Source of the DNA: IMCC26077 sp964418325
GTDB taxonomy: Bacteria > Actinomycetota > Actinomycetes > Nanopelagicales > Nanopelagicaceae
Length of the DNA: 53,525 bases
Assembly: GCA_964418325.1 (NCBI GenBank)
Contig: CAYQLC010000009.1
Span: 1-53,525 of the forward strand
Reading direction: 5' to 3'
Part shown: positions 23,607-31,553 of the stretch, in pieces
How positions within the stretch are numbered: the first letter of the stretch is position 1
Layout: each line of letters begins with the position of its first letter
Translations under genes and position numbers: made by a program
Notes under the pieces: model-generated
The model's database searches: none
Told to the model about the DNA's origin: nothing
What the model saw: the letters and a program-made list of their open reading frames with translations, nothing else

Positions 23607-24545
23607 ATGAAGATTCTCTCGATTGATGGTGGTGGAGTCCGAGGACTCATTCCAGGAATGGTTGTCGTCGAGATTGAACGGAGAATGGGTAAACCAGTAA
23701 GTGAACTCTTTGATTTGATTGCCGGAACCTCTGCCGGTGGTCACATCGCGTTGGCGCTCACTTGCCCTGATAAGGATGGCAAGCCGCGATGGCGAGCTGA
23801 AGATTTGGCTGTGTTTTATCGCGAGGCGTATGGACGGATTTTTGAAAGTTCCGGGTCGAGACTCTTCGATGCGCTTAAAGGTCTGAGCAACGAGCGATAT
23901 TCCGCCGATGGAATTGAGCAGGTACTCGATGAGATTCTTGGCGATACCAAGATTAGCGAGGCGCTCTGCGAAGTTCTCATCACTGCTTATGAAGTTGAAA
24001 GTGGTATGCCACATTTCTTCGTCCGTAGTGAGGCACGTGAGAACGAAGCGAAGGATTTCTTAATGCGATTTGTTGCTCGTGCAACGAGTGCTGCGCCTAC
24101 TTACTTTGAACCAGCAGCAAGAATTGGTAGTGAAGAGCGTTTAGCATTTATCGATGGGGCTGTTTTTGCCAATAATCCAACAATGTGCGCTTTCGCCCAT
24201 GCGATGTCTATTGGCTACGACGAAGATGACATGACAATCATTTCGATTGGAACTGGTGCAGTAGCCCGAGAATTGGCTTATGACGAGATCAAGCATTGGG
24301 GTCTAGCGAACTGGGCTCGGCCTATCCTCGACATCACCTCACAGGCGGGAAATCATGCGATTGATTGGCAGCTTAATCACATTCTCCGCCGTGGCCACTA
24401 TTTCAGGATTCAACCGTTAATGACTGGGATGCGCTCTGCAATTGATGATGCCCGACCGGAGACGATTACAGCACTTGAAGAGGTTGCCTCCGAAGTAATC
24501 GCTCGCCACTCACAAGATTTAGATATCCTCTGTTCAAAACTATAG
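23607..24545 (+). CDS. Patatin-like phospholipase
   Basis: A 312-aa lipid acyl hydrolase with a Ser-Asp dyad. The oxyanion loop is DGGGVRGL (residues 7-14), the nucleophile Ser42 is in GTSAGG, and Asp183 is in the DGA motif (FIDGAVFANNP). There is no signal peptide or membrane helix, so it is probably cytoplasmic or peripheral. GGAG precedes ATG 23607 at normal spacing. Neighbours are a threonine aldolase and a DinB-like gene; no cyclase or other CBASS component is nearby. A housekeeping lipid-turnover role is more likely than defence. Confidence 0.88.
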   Translation: MKILSIDGGGVRGLIPGMVVVEIERRMGKPVSELFDLIAGTSAGGHIALALTCPDKDGKPRWRAEDLAVFYREAYGRIFESSGSRLFDALKGLSNERYSADGIEQVLDEILGDTKISEALCEVLITAYEVESGMPHFFVRSEARENEAKDFLMRFVARATSAAPTYFEPAARIGSEERLAFIDGAVFANNPTMCAFAHAMSIGYDEDDMTIISIGTGAVARELAYDEIKHWGLANWARPILDITSQAGNHAIDWQLNHILRRGHYFRIQPLMTGMRSAIDDARPETITALEEVASEVIARHSQDLDILCSKL

Positions 24546-24560
24546 AAAGTTAGGTAAAGA

Positions 24561-25019
24561 ATGTCTGCAGATCTGTTGAAAGAGTACAAAGAGGCAACTG
24601 ATAACTTTATTGCAGCAGCAAAGGCAGTATCCGCAGATAAGTTACATAAAGCGCCAACGAATGATGAATGGTCCCCAGCAAATATCATTCATCATCTTGC
24701 CGATACCGAAGCCCATTTTTATGTGAGATATATGAAAATCCTGACTGAAGATGTACCTCAAACAGATTTTTTTGATGAAAATGTCTATCCAGTAAGACTC
24801 AAATACGAAAAACGGGATGTGGCTAGCTCGCTTCGCTTAGTTCAATCACTTCGTGAATCCTTCTACAACATTATGAGCAACTTCACTCCAGATGAGTGGG
24901 AGCGAAAAGGTCGTAATAGCGATGTTGGTGAGTACCCGATTATTGCTCTCATCAAGAAGTCGCGTACCCATATCAAGGACCACCTCAATCAATTGAATGC
25001 GGCAGTGGCTAACTCTTAA
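24561..25019 (+). CDS. DinB-like four-helix metalloprotein
   Basis: A 152-aa DinB/YfiT superfamily protein. The metal-binding histidines are visible in NIIHHLADTEAHFYVRY (about residues 35-51) and in the C-terminal HIKDHLNQLN. The family includes mycothiol-dependent and bacillithiol-dependent transferases. In a mycothiol-making organism that is a reasonable but unproven role. Its last 55 bases reappear after the adjacent N gap, which appears to be an assembly artefact. If merged, its stop would overlap the NDH-2 stop on the other strand. Confidence 0.8.
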   Translation: MSADLLKEYKEATDNFIAAAKAVSADKLHKAPTNDEWSPANIIHHLADTEAHFYVRYMKILTEDVPQTDFFDENVYPVRLKYEKRDVASSLRLVQSLRESFYNIMSNFTPDEWERKGRNSDVGEYPIIALIKKSRTHIKDHLNQLNAAVANS

Positions 25020-25021
25020 TT

Positions 25022-25121
25022 NNNNNNNNNNNNNNNNNNNNNNNNNNNNNNNNNNNNNNNNNNNNNNNNNNNNNNNNNNNNNNNNNNNNNNNNNNNNNNN
25101 NNNNNNNNNNNNNNNNNNNNN
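25022..25121. other. Assembly gap (100 N) with duplicated flanks
   Basis: The 55 bases before the gap (24967-25021) are identical to the 55 bases after it (25122-25176). This is what two overlapping contigs joined without merging would produce. The true sequence probably has neither the gap nor the second copy. Confidence 0.9.
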
Positions 25122-25170
25122 CCCATATCAAGGACCACCTCAATCAATTGAATGCGGCAGTGGCTAACTC

Positions 25171-26394
25171 TTAATTGCCATCCATGATGTGGCGATTTCC
25201 ACGATCGTACGTGAGGTAATTCCAGGTCCAATCGGCCATCGTGCCAATCTTGTTCCGACCACCCAATAGATAGATCAGATGGAGCCAGAGCCAGGCATAC
25301 CAAGCAGGAATACCAGCCATTTTGAGGGGACCAACTTCGACGACAGCTTTATGACGACCGATTGTGGCCATCGAACCTTTATCTCGGTATTTAAATGGTG
25401 TTAAAGATTTGCCCGAATTTAATGCATCAATCTGCTTTGCGACGTGACGTGCTTGTTGCATCGCAACCGGTGCGACCATGGGATAGAGGTTGCCTATATT
25501 GTCGACCACTCCTGCGTTATCACCGATAGCCCAGATGTTGGGATGGCCTTTGACTTGTAGCGTTTCGAGGCAATCAATTCGCTTGCGGGCAAGTGGCACA
25601 TTCAATTTTTCGATAGTCGGTTCGCCTTGCACTCCTGCCGCCCAGATGGTGATCTCGGAACCGACCACCTCACCATTAGTAAAAGTGATCTTTCGAGGCG
25701 CCACAGATTGCACTGCCTTGTTAAGAATTACATCTACTCCTAGTTTTTCAAGATCGCGTGCAGTCCGATCGGATAGCGATTGACTAAATGAAGGCAATAA
25801 GCGAGGCCCTGCTTCGATGATGCGGATATCCATGTGCGCCGCTGCAGTTGGTTGATCCCCCTTAAGCGGCCCACGAATCAATTCAGCGATTGCGCCAGCC
25901 ATCTCAACTCCCGTTGGACCACCACCTACTACCGAGATACCGAGTCGAGTCTCATCGTCGAAGCGACAGAGATCTTCAAAACGTCGCATTATTTCACCAC
26001 GAATTAAAAGCGCTTCTTGAATGCTCTTCATTCCTAGCGCATGCTCTTTGACTCCCGGAATTCCAAAATCTGCAGTTGCTGAACCAAGGGCAACGATTAA
26101 ATGATCGAATGTGAACTCTTCCCCACTATCGAGCATCACTGAATTTTGGGCATGGTTGATAGCTATCGGAGTACCCATTCGAAATTGAATTGGCATTCCG
26201 CGTAGCGATGCGCGGATGGGATGTGCAATGTGGTCTGCGGCGAGTCCAGCAGTTGACACTTGATAGAGCAAAGGCAAGAAGGTCTGATAGTTGTGGCGAT
26301 CAATAAGAGTGACGTCAGCTCGTTTTGCTAGTGCCCGCGCAGCAGTGAGTCCACCGAATCCGGCGCCCAAAATCACTACCGAAGGTCGCTTCAT
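25171..26394 (-). CDS. ndh: Type II NADH:quinone dehydrogenase
   Basis: A 407-aa single-subunit, non-proton-pumping NADH dehydrogenase. The FAD-binding site is VILGAGFGGLTAARAL at the N-terminus, the NADH-binding Rossmann loop is VVGGGPTGVEMAGAIAEL, the quinone/FAD region is WAIGDNAGV, and PVAMQQARHVAKQI is typical of NDH-2. The C-terminus (WYAWLWLHLIYLLGGRNK) is amphipathic and should anchor it to the membrane. The start at 26394 (MKRPSVV) follows a strong AAGGAG site, better than a start 18 bases upstream. It passes electrons to menaquinone in the respiratory chain. Confidence 0.93.
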   Translation of the reverse strand: MKRPSVVILGAGFGGLTAARALAKRADVTLIDRHNYQTFLPLLYQVSTAGLAADHIAHPIRASLRGMPIQFRMGTPIAINHAQNSVMLDSGEEFTFDHLIVALGSATADFGIPGVKEHALGMKSIQEALLIRGEIMRRFEDLCRFDDETRLGISVVGGGPTGVEMAGAIAELIRGPLKGDQPTAAAHMDIRIIEAGPRLLPSFSQSLSDRTARDLEKLGVDVILNKAVQSVAPRKITFTNGEVVGSEITIWAAGVQGEPTIEKLNVPLARKRIDCLETLQVKGHPNIWAIGDNAGVVDNIGNLYPMVAPVAMQQARHVAKQIDALNSGKSLTPFKYRDKGSMATIGRHKAVVEVGPLKMAGIPAWYAWLWLHLIYLLGGRNKIGTMADWTWNYLTYDRGNRHIMDGN

Positions 26395-26471
26395 TCCACT
26401 CCTTAACGCCACCGATGGCCTCTTAAGCGCTCCACATGCGCGAGCGAAAGGGCAAGTCTAGAGTTTTAACC

Positions 26472-27992
26472 ATGAGTTCGCATCGGAAAGTCCTGGTCAC
26501 GGGCGCAACCGGCTATGTAGGCGGACGTCTAGTCGAATCCCTCCTCAATAATCAGTTATCTGTCCGAGTCTTTATCCGGGATAGAGCAAAAATCAAAGAC
26601 CAACCCTGGGCCAAGCAAGTAGATGTCGCCGTGGGAAATGCCAATGATTTTGAAAGTTTGCGAAGCGCTCTCACAGGTATCCACACGGCTTTTTATTTGT
26701 TGCACTCGCTCAACATGGGAAAGAAATTCGATGAAATCGAACAGCAGATGGCTGCCAATTTCGCCCGTGCTGCGAAAGAGGCAGATGTAAAGCAGATTGT
26801 TTATCTCGGCGGCATCGCCAACGATAAAAAAGCTAGTCAACATCTTGCATCTCGAGCTCAGGTTGGAACGGAACTCGTAGCTACCGGTGTCCCAACGATG
26901 GAGTTACGCGCTGGCATCATCATCGGCGCTGGATCTGCCTCCTTTGAGATGGTCCGTCATCTGACTCATCGATTACCGATCATGACAACACCAAAGTGGA
27001 TCTCAAACCTCACACATCCCATCGGCATACGAGATGTGCTCTGGTATTTAGTAAATGCAGCGCAACTTGAGATTCCAGTTTCAGGAGTATTTGATATTGG
27101 TGGACCTGATGTTTTGAAGTACTCAGAGATGATGCAGATCTTCGCAAAGGTTTCAGGTTTGCGCCGGCGGATTATTGTCAAGATTCCTGTTCTGACTCCG
27201 CGATTGGCAAGTCTATGGATTGGATTAGTTACACCACTTCCTTCGGCATTGGCCCGCCCGCTAGTGCACTCACTAATAAGTGAAGTCGTCGCAGATCCAG
27301 AGAAAAGTATTGATGCAGTAATTCCCCCACCACCACAAGGTTTGATGGGCGTTGAACAAGCGATGGAACTAGCACTTGCACGAGTAAATGAAAATAAAGT
27401 GAAAACTCGATGGTCCGATGCGACCTTGCCGGCGCATCCATGGCAAAAAGCGCAATCTGATCCATCATGGGCAGGGGAGACAACCTATAAAGATTCGCGG
27501 AGCGCGCGCACCGATGCATCCCTTAAGAGCGCGTGGGAGACAATCGAAGAAATTGGCGGCGATACCGGTTGGTATGGCTCGGATTTTCTCTGGTTCCTGC
27601 GCGGTTTACTGGATCGATTAATTGGTGGCGTTGGATTACGCCGCGGACGTCGAGATCCAAAGCATCTGAGAGTTGGAGATAGCCTGGATTTCTGGCGCGT
27701 TGAATCGCTGGAGCGAGAAGACCATTTACGCCTTTATGCCGAGATGATTTTGCCAGGCAAGGCTTGGCTCGAATTTCGTCTGCGAAAGATTCCAGCCGCA
27801 CCAGGTAGCGGTGATAAGGATGAGATAGAGATTATCCAGGAGGCAATATTCCTTCCGCGGGGATTGGGTGGAACGCTCTATTGGTTTGCCATTAAGCCGC
27901 TACACGCATTCGTCTTTCCCACGATGCTTCGCAACATAGTTCGCAGCGCCAAACGCAAGGATTATTTCGGGGCTGCTACCGACGCTAAATGA
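26472..27992 (+). CDS. NmrA-like SDR fused to DUF2867
   Basis: A 506-aa two-domain protein. Residues about 6-300 form an atypical (extended) SDR with the NAD(P)-binding loop VTGATGYVGGRLVESL, resembling NmrA or complex I NDUFA9-like proteins. Residues about 350-500 match DUF2867 (SDFLWFLRGLLDRLIGGVG, DFWRVESLEREDHLRLYAEM, WLEFRL). This fusion is common in actinobacteria, but the reaction is unknown. ATG 26472 is chosen because the fold starts directly after it; an upstream in-frame ATG at 26436 is possible. It is divergent from ndh, with a possible redox or membrane-lipid link. Confidence 0.82.
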   Translation: MSSHRKVLVTGATGYVGGRLVESLLNNQLSVRVFIRDRAKIKDQPWAKQVDVAVGNANDFESLRSALTGIHTAFYLLHSLNMGKKFDEIEQQMAANFARAAKEADVKQIVYLGGIANDKKASQHLASRAQVGTELVATGVPTMELRAGIIIGAGSASFEMVRHLTHRLPIMTTPKWISNLTHPIGIRDVLWYLVNAAQLEIPVSGVFDIGGPDVLKYSEMMQIFAKVSGLRRRIIVKIPVLTPRLASLWIGLVTPLPSALARPLVHSLISEVVADPEKSIDAVIPPPPQGLMGVEQAMELALARVNENKVKTRWSDATLPAHPWQKAQSDPSWAGETTYKDSRSARTDASLKSAWETIEEIGGDTGWYGSDFLWFLRGLLDRLIGGVGLRRGRRDPKHLRVGDSLDFWRVESLEREDHLRLYAEMILPGKAWLEFRLRKIPAAPGSGDKDEIEIIQEAIFLPRGLGGTLYWFAIKPLHAFVFPTMLRNIVRSAKRKDYFGAATDAK

Positions 27993-28023
27993 CACTGGTG
28001 TAATTTCCCAGTACGATGGGGGC
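27989..28023 (+). promoter_or_regulatory. Strong leaderless-type promoter for the DUF3263 gene
   Basis: A -35 ATGACA (27989-27994) and a -10 TACGAT (28012-28017) are separated by 17 bases. The ATG at 28024 begins six bases after the -10, at the expected transcription start. The -35 overlaps the stop codon of the upstream gene. Confidence 0.6.
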
Positions 28024-28281
28024 ATGGGAGAGCCGGCTCAACCTTCGATCGCCAGTAGCGCGTTGACTCCACAAGAGTTGTCAATCTTGGAGTTTGAACG
28101 CCAGTGGTGGCGCTATCCAGGCTCGAAAGAGGGAGCTATCCGGGAGCTCTTCTCCATGAGTTCGCCCCGGTATTACCAAGCCCTCAACGCCCTCCTCGAT
28201 CGTCCCGAAGCTGAACTCGCCTACCCCACACTGGTTCGCCGCCTGCGTCGCCTCCGCGATGCCCGCACTGGCGCGCTCTGA
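28024..28281 (+). CDS. DUF3263 protein
   Basis: An 85-aa small basic protein matching the actinobacterial DUF3263 family, with LSILEFERQWWRYPGSKEGAI and the family-typical SSPRYYQALNALLDRPEA (each within the core at about residues 20-63). The C-terminus is Arg-rich (VRRLRRLRDART), which suggests nucleic acid binding. No function is established for the family. It stands alone between the NmrA-like gene and groEL, and GC content rises at its end. Confidence 0.8.
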   Translation: MGEPAQPSIASSALTPQELSILEFERQWWRYPGSKEGAIRELFSMSSPRYYQALNALLDRPEAELAYPTLVRRLRRLRDARTGAL

Positions 28282-28323
28282 CCAGTTCTCTCGCTACCTG
28301 AGCCGCCCCTCACCTCTCTCCGT

Positions 28324-28353
28324 TTGATACTCCAGCGCCTCCTGCCGTAGATT
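28324..28353 (+). promoter_or_regulatory. Sigma-70-type promoter of groEL
   Basis: A -35 TTGATA (28324-28329) and a -10 TAGATT (28348-28353) are 18 bases apart. Transcription would start near 28360, inside the CIRCE operator. Confidence 0.55.
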
Positions 28354-28358
28354 ATGCG

Positions 28359-28385
28359 TTAGCACTCTCGGGTTGAGAGTGATAA
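28359..28385 (+). promoter_or_regulatory. CIRCE operator (HrcA site) upstream of groEL
   Basis: TTAGCACTC (28359-28367), a 9-base loop and GAGTGATAA (28377-28385) match the CIRCE consensus with one change in the right arm (consensus GAGTGCTAA). The heat-shock repressor HrcA binds such elements. Its position over the predicted transcription start fits repression of groEL. Confidence 0.9.
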
Positions 28386-28452
28386 GCCTGCTGATGACCT
28401 TGTCGGTAATGGGGATTCAGCACCCACGTAACTATCTAGAAGGAGACTTACC

Positions 28453-30075
28453 GTGGCAAAGATGATTGCTTTTAATGAAGAGGCGCGACGTGGCCTTGAG
28501 CGCGGCATGAACGCGCTCGCCGATGCGGTCAAGGTGACCCTTGGACCTCGCGGACGTAACGTTGTTCTTGAGAAGAAGTGGGGCGCCCCCACAATCACCA
28601 ATGATGGTGTTTCGATTGCTAAAGAGATTGAACTCGACGATCCATACGAAAAGATCGGCGCAGAACTCGTCAAGGAAGTTGCAAAAAAGACTGACGATGT
28701 CGCTGGCGATGGCACAACAACTGCGACGGTTCTTGCACAAGCTCTCGTTCGCGAAGGACTTCGCAACGTTGCTGCTGGATCAAATCCGATGGCGCTCAAG
28801 CGCGGAATCGAAAAAGCTGTCGCGGCAGTTGCCGAAGAGCTTGGCAAGATGGCCAAAGATGTTGAGACCAAAGAGCAGATTGCAGCTACTGCTTCAATCT
28901 CTGCTGCCGATGCAACTATTGGCGAGAAGATCGCCGAAGCGATGGACAAGGTCGGCAAAGAGGGAGTCATCACCGTCGAAGAGAGCAATACATTCGGTCT
29001 CGAGCTAGAGCTCACCGAAGGTATGCGCTTTGATAAGGGTTACATCTCTCCATATATGGTCACTGATACCGACCGTATGGAAGCAGTTCTTGAAGATCCA
29101 TATATCTTGATTGCTAACTCAAAAATCGCAAATATCAAAGATTTGTTACCAATTCTTGAGAAAGTCATGCAATCAGGTAAGCCACTTGCAATCATTGCTG
29201 AAGATATTGAAGGCGAAGCCCTTGCAACTCTCGTAGTCAATAAGATTCGCGGAACCTTCCGTTCGGCTGCAGTAAAGGCTCCAGGATTTGGCGATCGTCG
29301 CAAGGCGATGCTCCAAGACATCGCAATCCTTACCGGCGCACAAGTAATCTCCGAAGAAGTTGGGCTAAAGCTCGATGCAACTACTATCGATTTGCTCGGC
29401 CGCGCACGAAAAGTCGTCATCACCAAAGATGAGACCACAATTGTTGAAGGTGCTGGTGATAGCGAGCAGATCAAGGGGCGTGTCAATCAGATTCGCGCGG
29501 AAATCGAGAAGAGCGATTCCGACTACGATCGTGAGAAGCTCCAAGAGCGCCTTGCAAAACTTGCTGGTGGCGTTGCTGTAATCAAAGCAGGTGCAGCTAC
29601 TGAAGTTGAGCTCAAAGAGCGCAAGCACCGAATCGAGGATGCGGTTCGCAATGCGAAGGCAGCTGTAGAAGAGGGCATTGTCGCCGGTGGTGGCGTCGCA
29701 TTGCTCCAAGCAGCAAAGCTTGCCTTTGCTAAGTTGAAGCTCGAAGGCGATGAGGCCACAGGTGCCAAGATTGTGGAACTAGCAGTAGAAGCTCCGCTTA
29801 AGCAGATCGCGATCAATGCAGGTCTCGAAGGTGGAGTTGTCGTCGAGAAAGTTCGTCATCTCGAGGCTGGCTTTGGTCTCAATGCTGCTAGCGGAGAGTA
29901 TGTCGACATGATCAAGGCAGGAATCATCGATCCTGCAAAGGTCACTCGCTCTGCGCTACAAAATGCTGCATCTATCGCTGCACTTTTCCTCACAACTGAA
30001 GCTGTTATCGCCGAGAAGCCAGAGCCAAAGAGCGCAGCTCCTGCAGCTCCTGGTGGCGGAGATATGGACTTCTAA
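28453..30075 (+). CDS. groEL: 60 kDa chaperonin GroEL
   Basis: A 540-aa chaperonin subunit of normal length. It shows the ATP-binding DDVAGDGTTTATVLAQAL (about residues 85-102), equatorial motif LGPRGRNVVLEKKWGAP, apical-domain sequences and VAGGGVALLQA. The C-terminus is PGGGDMDF, a Gly/Met tail of the active-chaperonin type rather than the His-rich tail of actinobacterial GroEL1. It starts with GTG behind AGAAGGAG. No groES adjoins it, so it is probably the stand-alone groEL2-type copy, with groES elsewhere. CIRCE upstream indicates heat-shock control by HrcA. Confidence 0.97.
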   Translation: MAKMIAFNEEARRGLERGMNALADAVKVTLGPRGRNVVLEKKWGAPTITNDGVSIAKEIELDDPYEKIGAELVKEVAKKTDDVAGDGTTTATVLAQALVREGLRNVAAGSNPMALKRGIEKAVAAVAEELGKMAKDVETKEQIAATASISAADATIGEKIAEAMDKVGKEGVITVEESNTFGLELELTEGMRFDKGYISPYMVTDTDRMEAVLEDPYILIANSKIANIKDLLPILEKVMQSGKPLAIIAEDIEGEALATLVVNKIRGTFRSAAVKAPGFGDRRKAMLQDIAILTGAQVISEEVGLKLDATTIDLLGRARKVVITKDETTIVEGAGDSEQIKGRVNQIRAEIEKSDSDYDREKLQERLAKLAGGVAVIKAGAATEVELKERKHRIEDAVRNAKAAVEEGIVAGGGVALLQAAKLAFAKLKLEGDEATGAKIVELAVEAPLKQIAINAGLEGGVVVEKVRHLEAGFGLNAASGEYVDMIKAGIIDPAKVTRSALQNAASIAALFLTTEAVIAEKPEPKSAAPAAPGGGDMDF

Positions 30076-30109
30076 TTTCAGTCGCACTTAACTGAAGTAT
30101 GATTAAGGT

Positions 30110-30808
30110 ATGACCATTACAGGTAAAGGGCTTCGCGAGGCAGATATTGCTCGCGAAGCCGCTTTACTTGAGGCGACGAGTTCTGTTGGAAATTTGCGTT
30201 TTGATGGCGAGAAGGTCGGCGCCCATCTCGGTGTTGATAACGAATCTCAAGAATATGAGACTCATTATTTTGCGACATCTCTTACCGGTTATCCAGATTG
30301 GCGCTGGGCGGTGACGCTCGCTCGTGTTGATAGTGAGAGCGAACCAACAATCTGTGATGTTGTCTTATTGCCTGGCCCAGATGCCCTATTGCCGCCGAAG
30401 TGGGTTCCCTACACCGAACGAGTGCGCCCAGAAGATGTAACTCCGGGAACTCTTCTCCCAACAAGCGCTGACGATGAACGAGTAGTTCCTGGATATGCCG
30501 CGCTACCAACAGATGAAGAATTAGATCCCGCGCAATTGTGGGAATTGGGTCTTGGTCGAGTCCGTGTGCTCTCTCCGATTGGACGCGATCTGGCAAGTGA
30601 TCGTTGGATCAATGGCGAATATGGTCCCGATTCTGAATTTGCTAAGAGCGCGCCAAAAGCATGTGCATCGTGTGCATTCTTCTTGCCGATTGCCGGTTCG
30701 CTCCGTAGCGCTTTTGGTGTCTGCGCAAATGGCATCTCGCCAGCAGATGGACATGTTGTAGCGGTCAACTATGGATGCGGCGCCCACTCCGAGGCCTTAG
30801 TCCACTAG
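30110..30808 (+). CDS. DUF3027 protein
   Basis: A 232-aa protein matching the actinobacterial DUF3027 family. The core has ETHYFATSLTGYPDWRWAV, VCDVVLLPGP-type (here CDVVLLPGPDALLPPKWVPY) and a C-terminal cysteine cluster: CASCAFFLPI, FGVCANGISPADG and YGCGAHSEA (four Cys, about residues 184-226). The cluster could bind zinc or an iron-sulfur centre. A short hairpin (TTGCCC/GGGCAA, 30813-30831) follows the stop. In many actinobacteria this gene neighbours a cold-shock gene, as here. Function is unknown. Confidence 0.8.
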   Translation: MTITGKGLREADIAREAALLEATSSVGNLRFDGEKVGAHLGVDNESQEYETHYFATSLTGYPDWRWAVTLARVDSESEPTICDVVLLPGPDALLPPKWVPYTERVRPEDVTPGTLLPTSADDERVVPGYAALPTDEELDPAQLWELGLGRVRVLSPIGRDLASDRWINGEYGPDSEFAKSAPKACASCAFFLPIAGSLRSAFGVCANGISPADGHVVAVNYGCGAHSEALVH

Positions 30809-30901
30809 GGATTTGCCCGTTTTTGGGGCAAGCGCATGCGCAAGCCAAAACAGGATAAAATATGGCCACGCGAAATAACCGATTGTTCTTGAGTGGAAAA
30901 A

Positions 30902-30927
30902 GGGAAAAGGGAAAAGGGAAAAGGGGG
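30902..30927 (+). repeat. GGGAAAA tandem repeat in the cold-shock leader
   Basis: Three exact copies of GGGAAAA (30902-30922) are followed by GGGGG, ending eight bases before the cold-shock start codon. The array supplies the purine-rich ribosome site and could slip during replication. Confidence 0.75.
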
Positions 30928-30935
30928 AGTGAGCT

Positions 30936-31319
30936 ATGCCAACTGGACGCGTTAAATGGTTCAGCCTTGAGAAAGGCTTTGGTTTCATCTCCTCAGATGA
31001 GGGCGAGGATGTATTCCTCCCCGCCGCTTCACTTCCATCTGGCGTCACCACCGTTAAACCTGGAACAAAGCTCGAATTCGGAGTCGCAGATGGTCGTCGA
31101 GGTCCACAGGCATTATCGGTAACAATTGTCGAAGCGCCACCGTCTTTAGCTGCCGGAGCGCGAATCAATCCAGATGATTTAGCGGCAATTATCGAGGATG
31201 CCATCAAGATTCTTGATCGCGTTGGTAATGGCTTGCGCCATGGTCGCCACCCATCACCAAATGATGCCGAACGTCTCGGAAAAGTTCTGCGCGGAATCGC
31301 AGACCAAATCGAAGGCTAG
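30936..31319 (+). CDS. Cold-shock-domain protein with C-terminal extension
   Basis: A 127-aa protein. Residues 1-65 form an OB-fold cold-shock domain with RNP1 KGFGFISSD and RNP2 EDVFLPAASL (VFLP replaces the usual VFVH). The start MPTGRVKWFSLEKGFGF is typical. Residues 70-127 are a helical extension (PDDLAAIIEDAIKILDRVGN), as in M. tuberculosis Rv0871. It is probably an RNA chaperone. The upstream GGGAAAA repeat and GGGGGAG provide a long polypurine ribosome-binding region. Confidence 0.88.
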   Translation: MPTGRVKWFSLEKGFGFISSDEGEDVFLPAASLPSGVTTVKPGTKLEFGVADGRRGPQALSVTIVEAPPSLAAGARINPDDLAAIIEDAIKILDRVGNGLRHGRHPSPNDAERLGKVLRGIADQIEG

Positions 31320-31335
31320 TTTCCCTCTTTTACTT

Positions 31336-31515
31336 TTACTTTTTGCTCCTCTTGCGCATAATTCGCAATCCGTAAAGGCCCAACAGGATTGCAATACAGG
31401 AACTTATTGCAAAATTGTTCTTGTTTGTGATGAGCGAACCCACTGCCACTACACCCCAACAAACCAAGGCAATCAAAATTATTTGCCGATCGGTTATTTC
31501 TTTTAGGGAGCGCAT
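31336..31515 (-). CDS. Small two-helix membrane protein, 59 aa
   Basis: A minus-strand frame from ATG 31513-31515 to TAA 31336-31338. The product has a basic-acidic N-terminus (MRSLKEITDRQ), two hydrophobic helices (IILIALVCWGVVAVGSL and ISSCIAILLGLYGL) with a short loop NKNNFA, and a positively charged C-terminus (RIMRKRSKK). This topology is typical of real small membrane proteins and fills the otherwise empty 234-base interval between the cold-shock and MFS genes. It is divergent from the MFS gene, 38 bases away. I know no family, and its Shine-Dalgarno is weak. Confidence 0.6.
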   Translation of the reverse strand: MRSLKEITDRQIILIALVCWGVVAVGSLITNKNNFAISSCIAILLGLYGLRIMRKRSKK

Positions 31516-31553
31516 GGTTCTAGTCTAGTACCTGATGGAAATGAAGAGTAGTA

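Noticed and set aside
23607..24545. Patatin-like gene as a CBASS or other anti-phage effector
   Set aside because: No cyclic-nucleotide synthase, sensor or other defence gene adjoins it. Neighbours are metabolic, and the protein has only the generic patatin motifs.
30813..30841. Hairpin plus GCGCATGCGC palindrome after DUF3027 as a mobile element end or attachment site
   Set aside because: No transposase or integrase, no matching second end and no tRNA target nearby; it is more likely a transcription end.
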